NCBI GenBank assembly: GCA_003008705.1 | Contig: PDUO01000059.1 | Location: 62,001-126,000 of the forward strand | DNA: 64,000 bases | From: Pezicula radicicola | Lineage: Eukaryota; Ascomycota; Leotiomycetes; Helotiales; Dermateaceae | Direction: 5' to 3' | Shown: positions 47,705 through 58,187 of the stretch, piece by piece | How positions within the stretch are numbered: position 1 is the stretch's first letter | How the letters are laid out: each line of letters opens with the position of its first letter | Translations under genes and position numbers: made by a program | The notes under the pieces: generated by a model | The model's input: the letters and a program-made list of their open reading frames with translations, nothing else | What the model was told of the DNA's origin: nothing | Databases searched by the model: none

Positions 47705-49006
47705 GCAAAAGGGAAAAATTAAATGAGTGGTGACTTTCTAGGTACTACAGTATCACATTGCAAATCATCTTTGCTGGTGGATGAGTAGATAGGAAGTTTT
47801 GAAATGTTTGATGGTTTGATTTGCATTAGATACCACGCTCCTCTCATACCATAGATAGATAGCTTTCTTTGCATTCAGCCAGGTTTGATTTTCAGTTTCG
47901 CTTTTAGCATTGGTCATGGATAATAGCATTGTAAAAAGCTCAGCTCCTTTCCAGAGTTAGCAAAGTGTTTAGAAAATAGTAAACACCAGACCTTTTTTTC
48001 CCTCTCTGTATTCATTATCCAGAATTGCTTTACTGCCATCAAGTTTCTGTCTGAGTGAGGGCCCATGACTCAAAAACTCAATACGAGTTCGACCCTACAA
48101 CTACCCATGAGTCACATTTACATAATATTTTCCCATACTCTCACCAACCTTAAACTACAACGATATTAACTCCGAGTTTTAGTACATTTACATAAATCTC
48201 CGTACCGCTTTTCTACCATCCCATTGTTGATTCTAAATTTAGCCGAGCAAATCCTATATACCATCCTTAATATTTTCAAAGCAAGACAAGTTCCGCGCAT
48301 TTTTCTCGCGTAAATTAGCCATAAAAGCTAATATAGGATCACCAGGATTTCCCGAGATTCGCAGCAGTCATCAGCCTTATTTCCCGATAGATAGGTACGG
48401 AGTTGGGGCCGAGGGAGCTATGCCACCGCCGCATAGCTGCAGTAAGCGAGGCACAGACATAGCGCGGGATCTAGAGTAGTTTACGTACTTTATGATACGT
48501 GAGTGAATTTTCCGGTCATTTAGCGCCGTATGGAGTATGGAGGTATAGATTCGGTGATGTTTCAATAAAGTTTTTGTATGTTGTGCAGGATAAACTGCAC
48601 GGTGACAGGAGTTACGGACTTCTTTTTGACAAAAGTCGCTCCGGAGTTCGTTAGGAGATCTTTAGGGGGTTTTCTTTTCGGGGTCTTTGGCTTAGTAACT
48701 CCGTGGAACTTACTTGCTATGTGTGATAGATTGAGTTGGAAAACTAGGAATTAGGGAAGGTAAGATTGATAGTAGTCTTCTGTTTCTATTCAAAATCACG
48801 AAGTACCTGAACGCAGTCACTGTTGGCTATTAGACAGCTAGCTAGCTACACAACACTACCTCTACCATCTCACCTCTTGCAAATAAGACGGAAAAGTTTG
48901 AAACCAGTTTCGTTCCAAACCAAATAAATTTTCTTACCTCGACTCTACATACCCTCAATTCTCAACAACACACCAACCAACCGAATAAACAGAACTTCTT
49001 CCAAAA
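47705..49006. other. intergenic, no gene recognised
   Basis: A 1.3-kb stretch with only short unsupported frames. The last 150 bp before 49007 are rich in CA/AC words, typical of a fungal promoter and 5' UTR. Confidence 0.45.
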
Positions 49007-50258
49007 ATGTCATCAAAACTCCAACACCTCGCCTCAAGCGAAGCAAGTATGCTAGGAATGCTCCGCCGTCAATACATCGAACGCTGTCCACCGCTCCCAA
49101 GCACCCTCTCCCTCAGTCAAAAAACCGGCATAATAACCGGATCAAACGTCGGACTTGGTCTCGAAAGTGCAAAACATCTCCTAAAACACAAACTATCCCA
49201 TCTAATCCTCGCCGTACGTTCCCAAAGCAAAGGCGATTCCGCTGCAGCGGAGCTTAGAAAGGAATTTATCGATGCGAGGATTGAGGTGTGGTTGCTAGAT
49301 ATGGAGAGGTATGAGAGTGTGAGGGCTTTTGTGGAGAGGTGTCATAAGGAGTTGGGGAGAGTGCATATTGTTATTTGAATGCTGGGTTGGCTGTTAAGTC
49401 TTTCAAAAGGGTGGAGGGAACAGGTCATGAAACGACGGTTCAGGTTAATTATTTATCGACTGCTCTTCTTGCGATTCTTTTATTACCACTTCTTAAACCT
49501 GAATTCACTGGTTCTGGAACAAGTAACGAGAAGAGAAAAGAAGGGGAATCCGAAGAACGACGGCGAGATCAAGAACCGGGACGTTTAACTTTTGTTGGCT
49601 CGGATACGGTCTACAGTTCAAAATTCACTCTTCCACCCGCATCTAAAGGAATCATCGGATCAGTTGATGTACCGGATGGGTATCACGGATTTGAACAATA
49701 CAAGATCTCTAAACTATTCCTTATAGCTTTCGTTGCTAAATTAGGGGAATTGGTTAGTGGAGAAGATGGGATTATTAATGTTGCTTGGCCTGGTCTTTGT
49801 AAGGGGACGGCGTTTGTGAGAAAACCGGATGGTACTTGGGTTATGAGGTTTGTTGTTCGGTTGCTTGGGAAGGAAGCAGCTGTTGGGGCTAGGGGTCTTG
49901 TGGATGGGGCTGTTGTTAGGGGAGCGGAGAGCCATGGGGGGATTGTTAGTGAGGGGAGGGTTAAGGCGTGAGTTTCTCCTGACTTTCTTCTGAGTTTTCC
50001 CCCTTTTTTTTTCTCCTTTTTTTCTCCTATTGTTTTTGGTTTTGGTTTTTGTATTGCCTTTTTCATCTCAGAGATGAAATTGGGGAGTGCATTGAGAAGT
50101 TTGAGAGAGAGATACTGATTATGGTGTGCTTACTTAGATATCCTGAGATTCTGTATGGAGAATCTGGACAGCAATTTAAGGAACGTTTGTGGGAGGAGAC
50201 GAATAAAGAATTTGAATTTATTGATGTGAAGGGGATTGTGGATGAGATGAAGAAATAG
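49007..50258 (+). CDS. short-chain dehydrogenase/reductase with a 1-bp frameshift
   Basis: NAD(P)-dependent oxidoreductase of the SDR superfamily. The first frame (49007-49375) has the cofactor motif GIITGSNVGLGLESAKHLL and ends GRVHIVI. Homology then continues one base out of register from about 49375 with LNAGLAVKSF, the NAG motif expected directly after the beta4 strand. One T appears to be missing from a T-run at 49374-49376. The second frame holds YKISK, the catalytic YxxxK, and runs to 49967. A splice (GTGAGT at 49968, acceptor at 50071) adds a last exon 50072-50258 ending DVKGIVDEMKK. Either the copy is inactive or the base is a sequence error. It could make a truncated 123-residue protein. 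Confidence 0.78.
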
Positions 50259-51267
50259 AGAGTCTGCTGTTCTCCATCATAGTCTTGATATCTTTCCTGG
50301 TTTGTCAGGTTTGAAAGTGGTGTTAGTGGTCTAATTTGTGCGGTGTTATATCTAGTAGCAATAGTTTACTTATATTATAAGCTGAATTTCTCCTTGTTAA
50401 ACAAGCTTTAATCTGTTATGATATCTCAACATATAAGAGTTGAATAGGTTTCGAAAGTGTATAAGTTAGTTAGAGTAAGTGAAATTCCTAAATTGATTAT
50501 ATTAATTAAGGAACGTTTAAGAATTTAGTAAGGGTCGTAGGTAAGTAACAAGGTTAATTAAGCAACGGTCACTTTTAACTTAGTACTAGAATATCTGCGG
50601 TAGCCAGGAACTAAAGGTAGAAGCGATTATGTGGAATTCTTTACTGATATAAAATAAAAAAGGCAAAAGGAAGCAAAATCAATACTACAAATCCCTCACT
50701 TGAACAACACGCTTTAGTGGCTGGTCTGCAACGTACACTCAACTTGTCATGTAATCTTAATGAGACTGGACTTTAAGGAGAGTGCGCAGTTGGCTACATG
50801 ATCTCGAACACAGGTAATGAAATTCTAATATTGCAATCTACTTCTATAGTCCTTTCAGCGACTCTTTTAATCTGATGTTGGATAGGTGTGCTACTTATAC
50901 TTATAACAAGTCTATTCCCGTTGTTCGCTGACCTGCGTTAATGGGCCTCTTTTCAGGCCACTCTATTTTAATAATTTTGCATTAACAGAGCAGTCCCTGT
51001 AATGCCAACCCTCTCTTCCTATACTTGTTTACATAGGAAAAACTCGCACAGAGAGTCTCTAATCAGTGGAAAAATTGCGGGATATCGCGTTTATTGTTGT
51101 AACTATCCCTTCGTGCGTCAAGTGGCCGCCCAGTCAAGGATTTGAATTAAGCATTCGGGAGATCGTCCGAAGGGCCAACTAAATTACAAGCACTTTACGC
51201 GTAAGCACAGGCCTAAATTTCTTAGAATAGTTACATTTAACGCGTAAACGTGTTAACATAAGGTTAT
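50259..51267. other. intergenic, no gene recognised
   Basis: AT-moderate DNA without recognisable coding sequence on either strand. Confidence 0.45.
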
Positions 51268-51640
51268 TTAAGCTCTCGCTTTACTGATTCGCGCTATGCA
51301 CGTACCAATTTTAAGTTGGGCGCCATTTGACGCACAAAGGGATAGGTACGACCTTAATATCATCAGAGCTTCAACCGTCTCGTGTTTCATCTTCTCGAGG
51401 TTCGCCTTAGCCTCCTTATGATTTGCCCTCTCGTTATTGCTATTCGCTTCTCTTAACAATTCTTTAAAGATGTTCTCCTGCACCGCAAGCTTCCTCAAGA
51501 GTATTGTCTACGCTCTCCCTCTTTTCTAGTTCTTTGTGAAAGCTGGACTCAGCTTCTTCCCTTCGGAGGGCTCGAGTTTCAAGCTTTGCATTTCGATCTT
51601 CCCTTTCTAGACGACGCATTCTCTCCTTGTTCTTCTTTGT
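51268..51640 (-). pseudogene. coiled-coil protein relic
   Basis: Two frames form one charged helical sequence. The upstream frame begins near 51620 with MRRLEREDRNAKLETRAL and continues EEAESSFHKELEKRESVDN. The downstream frame continues LRKLAVQENIFKELLREA and NHKEAKANLEKMKHETVEAL to a TAA at 51268. A 1-bp frame change near 51498 separates them. Lys/Glu/Arg-rich heptads indicate a coiled coil; no family is recognised, and it could be the tail of a larger lost gene. Confidence 0.45.
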
Positions 51641-51779
51641 CGTGAAAATTGTTCGGGCGCTTAGGTGAAAACCTTACTGAGGCTAGGTTCATCACCTGTT
51701 CAAGAATTTGCTGCCACGAAAATAAGAGCTTCTTCCAGAAAGGTAGAACTTGCGTTTCGAAATTGGAATTAGGATTACT

Positions 51780-52130
51780 ACAATATACAAAAGAACTAGA
51801 AATAAATTTAGTTTTTTTAAAAGCTTAAAAAACTATCCTAGTCTAATAACTTTTCTAACTTAAATATTAAACTAATTTAATAGTAGATAAAAACAAAACT
51901 ATAAAAACATTATATAATTTTAAAAGTAAAGCTAAAAGACTAGTAGTTAAAGCTCTAAAGGGATACTATAAAAAAGAATTTAAAAATAAGTAAATAGAAT
52001 AAGTCGTATATTAAAACTATTATTAAATATAAAAAAGAGAAAGGCTTTAATAGAAAAGAATAGTATAAAAAATAGAAGTATAGCCTTAAGAGAGGTGTTA
52101 ATAGAGTTCCAGAGGCCTAATTAGCTTCTG
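51780..52130. other. extreme AT-rich island
   Basis: About 350 bp of almost pure A/T with dense TAA, TTA and ATA words and no reading frame. It begins and ends abruptly against normal DNA, as expected of a RIP-degraded repeat. Confidence 0.6.
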
Positions 52131-52446
52131 AATAGTCTGAATAGCTTCATTTTTCTTGATCAACTATAGTTCTGCCAAGCTATAATAACTAGGGTGCCCC
52201 TGACTAGCATGTGGCACAGCTTTGGGGCTGCGACATGTAGTGTAGGAACATGATCCTGCTAGGCTGGCTTACGCCTCCCAACTCAATTGTCCAGCCACCC
52301 CTCTCTTGAACACGCATTTTACTTATCTTCCAGTATTCCTCGTGGGAACAGGTCGTTACCAGTTCTGACTCGTGGGTCTTTCATTATACAGTGAACCTGT
52401 GTCTCACTTATCTAATAAGAGCCTTAGGGGTAACAGGTGCCCCGCT

Positions 52447-53340
52447 ATGGCAACATCTACTTCCTCAAGTCGCATAACCACGAGCGCATCCGCAACCACG
52501 AGCGCATCCACAACCACGAGCGCATCTGCTATCGTCATTACCTCCTTCCCCATTAATCCTCTCACGGAAACGTACACTCCTCCTGCCTTTTGCCCCGGCA
52601 TTTACTCCTCTGCCGGTGTCTTCATAGTGCACCGTTTCTCAACCTGTCTCCCGCCCGGCTTCAACACCAACTCAACCTCGTATTTCAGTCCCGGTATCGC
52701 CTGCCCATCTGGCTACAGCACTGCCTGCCACGATACTACTGGTGTCAAATCGATCACGACAGTAACCTGCTGTCCCGTCCGCGACGATATCACATTATCC
52801 TGTGTGCCGGATCCTTTGTCGCTACAAAAGGTCTTCTCGACCCTCTTCTGTACATGGATTGCGTCCGAGTCGACCGACCTTGCGGTTACATTGAGCAGTA
52901 ATGGGGTAACGAGTACGAGCCCCGTACCATTTGAGAGCCCTGGCGGCATCAATGCTCTTGGCGTTCGCATGGTGTATCAGAGCAGTGATCTTTCCACAAA
53001 CTCTGCCTCTACCTCCGCGACGACATCATCGACATCCTCCGTTCCAACTACAATCCCGACATCCACCAGTTCGGCCCTGTCAACTGGAGCGAAAGTAGGA
53101 ATAGGTGTGGCCATTCCAGTGGTTGTGCTAGCCGTCGTAGCGGGCTTCTTCTTGTGGAGGAAAAGAAGTCAGCGATATAAGACTGTGGCAATAGCACAGT
53201 CGCCTATCCAGTATAACGATACCTCTTCTCTCGATGGTCGCACCCCGGTGTATGAGCTGAACACGCCCCAACCCGAGCTTGTAGGTGATCTAGGGAAGCC
53301 GAATCATCAAACACGTGCAGAACTTCCTGCTGGGCAGTAG
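52447..53340 (+). CDS. Ser/Thr-rich single-pass surface protein
   Basis: Predicted plasma-membrane protein of 297 residues, single exon. From the ATG at 52447 a Ser/Thr-rich stretch contains three tandem TTSASA repeats. A cysteine-rich extracellular-like domain follows (FCPGIYSSAG to LFCTWIASES, with CC in TVTCCPVRDD), then a second Ser/Thr-rich stalk (STNSASTSATTSSTSS). A transmembrane helix GAKVGIGVAIPVVVLAVVAG ends in the basic stop-transfer RKRSQR, with a short cytoplasmic tail. This layout is shared with fungal wall-sensor-like proteins; no WSC or LysM motif is seen. No classical signal peptide follows 52447. An upstream in-frame ATG at 52372 adds 25 residues that are not signal-like either. 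Confidence 0.72.
   Translation: MATSTSSSRITTSASATTSASTTTSASAIVITSFPINPLTETYTPPAFCPGIYSSAGVFIVHRFSTCLPPGFNTNSTSYFSPGIACPSGYSTACHDTTGVKSITTVTCCPVRDDITLSCVPDPLSLQKVFSTLFCTWIASESTDLAVTLSSNGVTSTSPVPFESPGGINALGVRMVYQSSDLSTNSASTSATTSSTSSVPTTIPTSTSSALSTGAKVGIGVAIPVVVLAVVAGFFLWRKRSQRYKTVAIAQSPIQYNDTSSLDGRTPVYELNTPQPELVGDLGKPNHQTRAELPAGQ
52476..52529 (+). repeat. 3 x 18-bp coding minisatellite
   Basis: Unit AACCACGAGCGCATCCGC in three tandem copies with two substitutions, encoding TTSASA in frame in the Ser/Thr-rich N-terminal segment. Confidence 0.85.
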
Positions 53341-54194
53341 GCTTGCTTTAGGAGATAGTGTTACAGTACAGAGGTACAACTAGCTGTAGGGATCATTTTA
53401 GGTCGAATTTTCAGTGGCTATCAGCCTCTGGCGGGAACCCTTGTAAGAGGAGCAGAACGGAACCCCCCGACAAACTCGGCCAGGAAATTGTAGCCGGCGC
53501 ACATAGGGGGCCAAAATGGGACCCGCATTATGGTGGGCAGGCTGACTCTAGGCGTACTCAGGCTCTGCTGAGGCTTACTCAACCCTCGACGCAGGTTAAA
53601 GCAGCAGCAGCTCATGTTGAGAGACTAAAACGGGACCAGTGAAAGAAAAAAATTAATCCTGAGTCTATGGGTCTTCAATAAATGCATCGCAAATATCAAT
53701 TATCATTCTGAAGCAGGGGCTCACAACTCACCCATTCCTTGGGTGGTTCCAGTCTGTCTCTTTCTGCACGGATTTGTTCTTTGCACTTGACAAGGCTTCC
53801 TCTCTCCAGCGGTAGATAAACCCTGGCAGCGCTTATAACGGTAGGGCTACATGCGTAGCTGCACCGTCTTGCTATCTTCCAGAACATATACTTATAATTT
53901 ATTTAAAAGTTAAAAATTAAAAATTATTATTATACAAAAAGTAAAAGAAAAACTTTAAAGATTATAAAATAAAAGACTTTTAACTTTATAAATTATAAAG
54001 AAAATAAGAAAAATTATAAAGTAAAAAAGAATATACTTATAAAAGAGTATAAATTTATAGTATATAATAATTATTATAAGATATTAATTTAACTAATCCG
54101 AATATTAGCAACTGCGTCGTTACACATCCTCACACAGTCTCTATAATTCTTGCGCAAAGTTCTACAAGAAATTCGTTGGTCGAATTAGGTAATT
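53341..54194. other. intergenic with an AT-rich island
   Basis: 53440-53640 is GC-richer than its surroundings with overlapping unsupported frames. 53890-54110 is an almost pure A/T block, similar to that at 51.8-52.1 kb and with the same sharp edges. Confidence 0.5.
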
Positions 54195-55177
54195 CTACAG
54201 GACTGTCTGACTTAGAGAGTAAGGATGCACTGTATGCCCGCAGTCATTGAAATCGCGAGGAGGAGTCGTAGCTGCAATAAATTAGCCTTACGTTTTATGG
54301 GTGATTTACTACTTACTTGTTTCCTTTATAGCTGTTTCCAGCTGCCACAAATGTTTAGGATCATGTGCTTCTAACCAAAGATCTCGAGCTTCGTTTCCAG
54401 AATACCCATCTGGATGCGCAGGGAAAATCTGTTCCGCCATCACAAAGCAGATCCATCCTTGGACAACAAACCTCCCTGTTGATTTGTTTGTCAGCATCTT
54501 ACTTAAAGCAGCATCATCAGCCTCAGGTGTAATGAAAAGAAATTATGATCGAATATCTAGGTTAATAGTGGACAAGGCAATCAGTTCTCCTACCAAGTAT
54601 CGAGACCAAGTTCGCACATTCTTGAACAGGCTTACGAATTGCGTTGAAATGGTCCGATCAACTGCTTGTGGTCCAATAAAAAATTCTTTGTCTTCCATGG
54701 CTTGGTGAACTCGCTTTGCGGACTCTTTTGTCTGGTATACTGCTTTTCTCAGTTGCTTTATCTCTTTCTCCAAGTCATCAACTGTCATTTCTGCGTTGTT
54801 TATCTCCCTTTGAAGATGATCCATCTTCTCTGTCTTGGTCTCGTCAGAATACCCCCCTCTACTACCGTGGTGGTGGCTAATCGACTGAACGGTGGTGAGG
54901 CTAGCTGTTCAGGATGGGAAAACTGCTGCTATTCTCGACGTAATTCCTGGACCACCTCTGCTGTCACCTTATCCCCATATTATATGCTATTAGAAAATTT
55001 ATCTAGGAATTTGATATCACATATACCATAATTAGGACCCTGAGTATGACCTTGGCTATTGTATGAACCTGTTTGACTTCCCCAGCCGTGCCCAGAATTT
55101 GAATTACGATGGATTTCTTGACGTTGGTTATCCGATCGAAGATGAAGATATCCTGGACTGCGGTCCATATTTGACAA
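54195..55177 (-). pseudogene. fungal gene of unknown function with RTWS-type domain, decayed
   Basis: The minus strand starts with MSNMDRSPGYLHLRSDNQRQ and a Gly/Ser/Gln-rich low-complexity segment. A second segment, VQELRRE, then a TAG, then QQFSHPEQLASPP, lies in one frame. The main block DHLQREINNAEMTVDDLEKEI (coiled coil), FFIGPQAVDRTISTQFVSLF and NVRTWSRYL lies in another. After a TAA at 54543-54545 it continues in frame with FITPEADDAALSKML and WICFVMAEQIFP. A clean 45-bp intron (54316-54272, GTAAGT..TTGCAG) leads to a short last exon ending at 54195. The low-complexity, coiled-coil, xxTWS layout is common in large fungal families of unknown role. At least two nonsense codons and a frame change make this copy a pseudogene. 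Confidence 0.5.
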
Positions 55178-56318
55178 ATTTGAACAGCGTCTAAATAATG
55201 CCTTGCTTTGACGGAGATTGAAGCCGAGAACTTTTGAGTAGTTTTGAAAGAAAGAAAAAACGTGAGGTCCTGTTTGAATTATTCCCTATACACCAAGGGC
55301 AAACAAATGTTTGCAGAACCTGGCTACAGCCTAATGCGGTGCCACTGAATTTTTGCCAATTTCCAGATTCCACTGTTTGCACAATCAAGAAATCTCTTAG
55401 TCGCCCTAGCCCCTTGTAGATAGCTTATACCAAGTTGAGAAGAGGAGTAACTGGCGACTCCTGAAGTCCTGCTTGATCTGTTTTGAGCCCGTAGCTGATG
55501 ACCCCATGGTTAACTATGAGATGCATTCATCTTCAAAGGCCGTGTGTAATGGGGGTTGAACGAGGACCATGTGACACAGAACTACTAGAGAGCTGAAAAC
55601 CATACATGCACTCTATGAACTCTAAACGCGGAACCATAATTTTTTAGGCCAAGAATGGCATTTCCGGCATATTTGGCCCTTCTACCTGGACGTTCAGTAC
55701 TGTTTTCATTCCATGCTCTTTCCTCAGTTATCCTTTCTGTATTCGTTACACTTGCCCTGTAGTCAGCTCAATGGGAATTACCTAGGAATATACTAATCGT
55801 TATGCTGATTGCAGTTAGGTATTATTTAGGAAGAGACTTAGAGGTGGGGTGTTGATGAAGCTTCGTTGTTAAAATTGCTCTACTTATGCTTCTAACCTAA
55901 GATACCTGAATTACAGCTTCTGCCGTTCTAAAAGCCTGTCCATTTCATCTTACTGTTGGATCTCTTACATTTCTGAGGTTAAGTTGGAATTGACGGTATA
56001 AAACAGGTAGGAGGTGGTAGGGTGAACATCGTAAGTCAATCAGTTGTAGCAACGTACGTCTATCAGGATCCTATCGATGTGTTCAAACTTTAGTCTTGAT
56101 ATTATATAATTAACAACTTATATAGTTCAACTCTAGCAATTTTGGCAACGTTACGCCGCGACCCGTTTTGGATGTTCATCAATAATGAGATAATCAAATC
56201 AAAATATGCTGGCATCCTTTAATCGCGAGATTTGAAAGAGTTGTATGGCTTCGTATCGGGGGTCCTAAAAGGAGAAAATTTCAGAGACAAGCCCTCCGTC
56301 ACCATTGTCGCCAAAAAT
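55178..56318. other. intergenic, no gene recognised
   Basis: No supported coding sequence; the two opposite 60-codon frames near 55190-55420 are unconvincing. Confidence 0.45.
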
Positions 56319-57045
56319 CTAAGAAGTAAGCTCTGAAGCATTTGTGGGAACACCAAAAAAAATATCCCCAAGATGGATAAGACCGTTGGAATAAGAGGCA
56401 TGATAACCCCAAGCTTTTTGCTTTTCTTCTCTCTTATTTGCCATCTCCACATCCAGCTCATCTTGCACTTCTCGCCCAACGTATGTGTGGAGGCTCACCT
56501 GGTCTTTTCTCGCTTGTAATATGCGTACCTCTTCCCTCCGTTGGTCTTCTTCTAGTTTCATCTTTATAGCCTCATTGGTCTCTGCCAACTGGCGTCGGAG
56601 TCTCTCAATTTCCGCATTTATGTTTGCCATGCGCTCATTCAAATTTCCATTGATAAGAGCACCCGCACCTGTTTGATCCAGACTTAGGCTTCATCTACCA
56701 GTTGGCGCTGAATATCCAACACAATATTTCCACTGCCCAAGAGCTGACTGATCATAACATGTGCAGAATCACGATCGCCATAGAACCTCGTCATAGTCGA
56801 CTCGTGAGCTATCATATATGACCAGAACTTTTCACAGAGCTCATTTCTCTTAACGTACCCTTGGACTCCTGAACTTCATCCCATCGTGATAATGCAAGAA
56901 TCACATTCTTGAGGGAGTGGTGTCCACAAATCTGTTTGAAGATCTCAAGGGTTCTGACCGAAGAGCCCTGATATCTGTTGTCTGTGATTCGATGACGGTA
57001 GATCACTCCTTTCACGCTCACACCTAAGTTTATTTTCGTTTTCAT
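56319..57045 (-). pseudogene. AIG1-type GTPase-like gene, 5'-truncated and frameshifted
   Basis: Reads as the second half of a fungal G-domain (AIG1-like) protein. GVIYRHRITDNRYQGSSVRT and LKNVILALSRWDE carry the switch and base-recognition side of the fold; the P-loop that should lie upstream is absent. The frame changes after LRE (about 56855) and continues NELCEKFWSYMIAHESTM, FYGDRDSAHVMISQLL and LDIQRQLVDEA. It changes again (about 56690) to LDQTGAGALINGNLNERMAN and a Glu/Arg-rich coiled coil (IERLRRQLAETNEAIKMKLE), ending at 56319. Two single-base frame changes and loss of the nucleotide-binding loop make it non-functional. Confidence 0.65.
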
Positions 57046-58187
57046 CCTTCACTCCTTTCTGTCTACCATACAACTAATAGAAGAGAAATATACGGAAAGT
57101 CTCATGTTAAGACCTTTAATTTCACGGTGCAATTATTAGAAAAATAACTATAGCTGTGCGACTTGTCAAATGCCTAGAAGGATAACTAACTCTATGGTGA
57201 TAATATGTACCTATAACTACACATATAGAAACGACCTAAGCTTTATACTGGTATTAGTCATCAGTTGTCTAATACAGTACTTACCAGCGTGTGATCGGTG
57301 CCCTAAATATTAACTTTAAAAGCACTAAAAACGCATCACCATAGATGAGGCCTAGAGCAGAGTCTAAAAGACTATTAAAGGTTTCGAACTGCTAGGGGTT
57401 GGTGAGTAGAGATGAGGTAGTAGAGGCCGAGCATATAGAGTAGACAAGGTGAAGGTGAGGAGGGGTAATGCGAGCTAAGGCGAAGGTAAGCAAAGCGGCG
57501 AAATGTTACATGCGCTGTCGCTTAGCGAGCTTGCCGAAGTTAGTGTTTAGGGTTAAACAACAACTTTTCTTAATAAAAGTAAATTTGATCTACATTTGAC
57601 TTAGTATATTAATTCTTAGCCATTTACATGTGTGGCAATTCAAAGGGAGAAAATAGCTAAGAGTAGTAGATCCTGTTGTTTTAAATTGTTGTGATAAAAC
57701 GGGGGGGTATATCGCTTAATTGGATTCCTCGCTTAATAGTTAGGCCAAGTTTGAAATAAGTTGGGCATGTGTTAGGAATACTCTGAATAATTATTATCTT
57801 CAGCTACTTAAGCAACGCATTGCGTGATATGATTACAGCAGGCGAAGAAAATGCGTTGGTACGGCATAACTAACAGTGTTATCCAAAACAGCTATTTTGT
57901 TTTTGCTTACGTCTTAACCAAGACATATCCGCAACTGTAAACTAAAGAGCACTGTGCTGTATTATAAATTTTACATATATAAGCCTCTGTTTTATCTAGC
58001 AGTCCTATTTTTAACTTTTGAACTTGGTAAATCCTACTTTTAAAAAGTTTTTTTTTCCGGTTCCTATTTATGCTTTATAGAAATTCTGGTCTATATGAAA
58101 CCGGCTAATGTATATTACCCCATCTCTTTTCTATAAATCTATCACTCTATCAAGATATATAGCTTAAGAGTCGAAACATATGTCTAA
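57046..58187. other. intergenic, no gene recognised
   Basis: AT-rich DNA without a supported gene, downstream of the amino-acid transporter and upstream of the GTPase relic. Confidence 0.45.

Noticed and set aside
53358..53642. 94-codon frame downstream of the surface-protein gene
   Set aside because: A 64-codon frame lies on the opposite strand in the same GC-richer patch; there is no domain and no clear start context.
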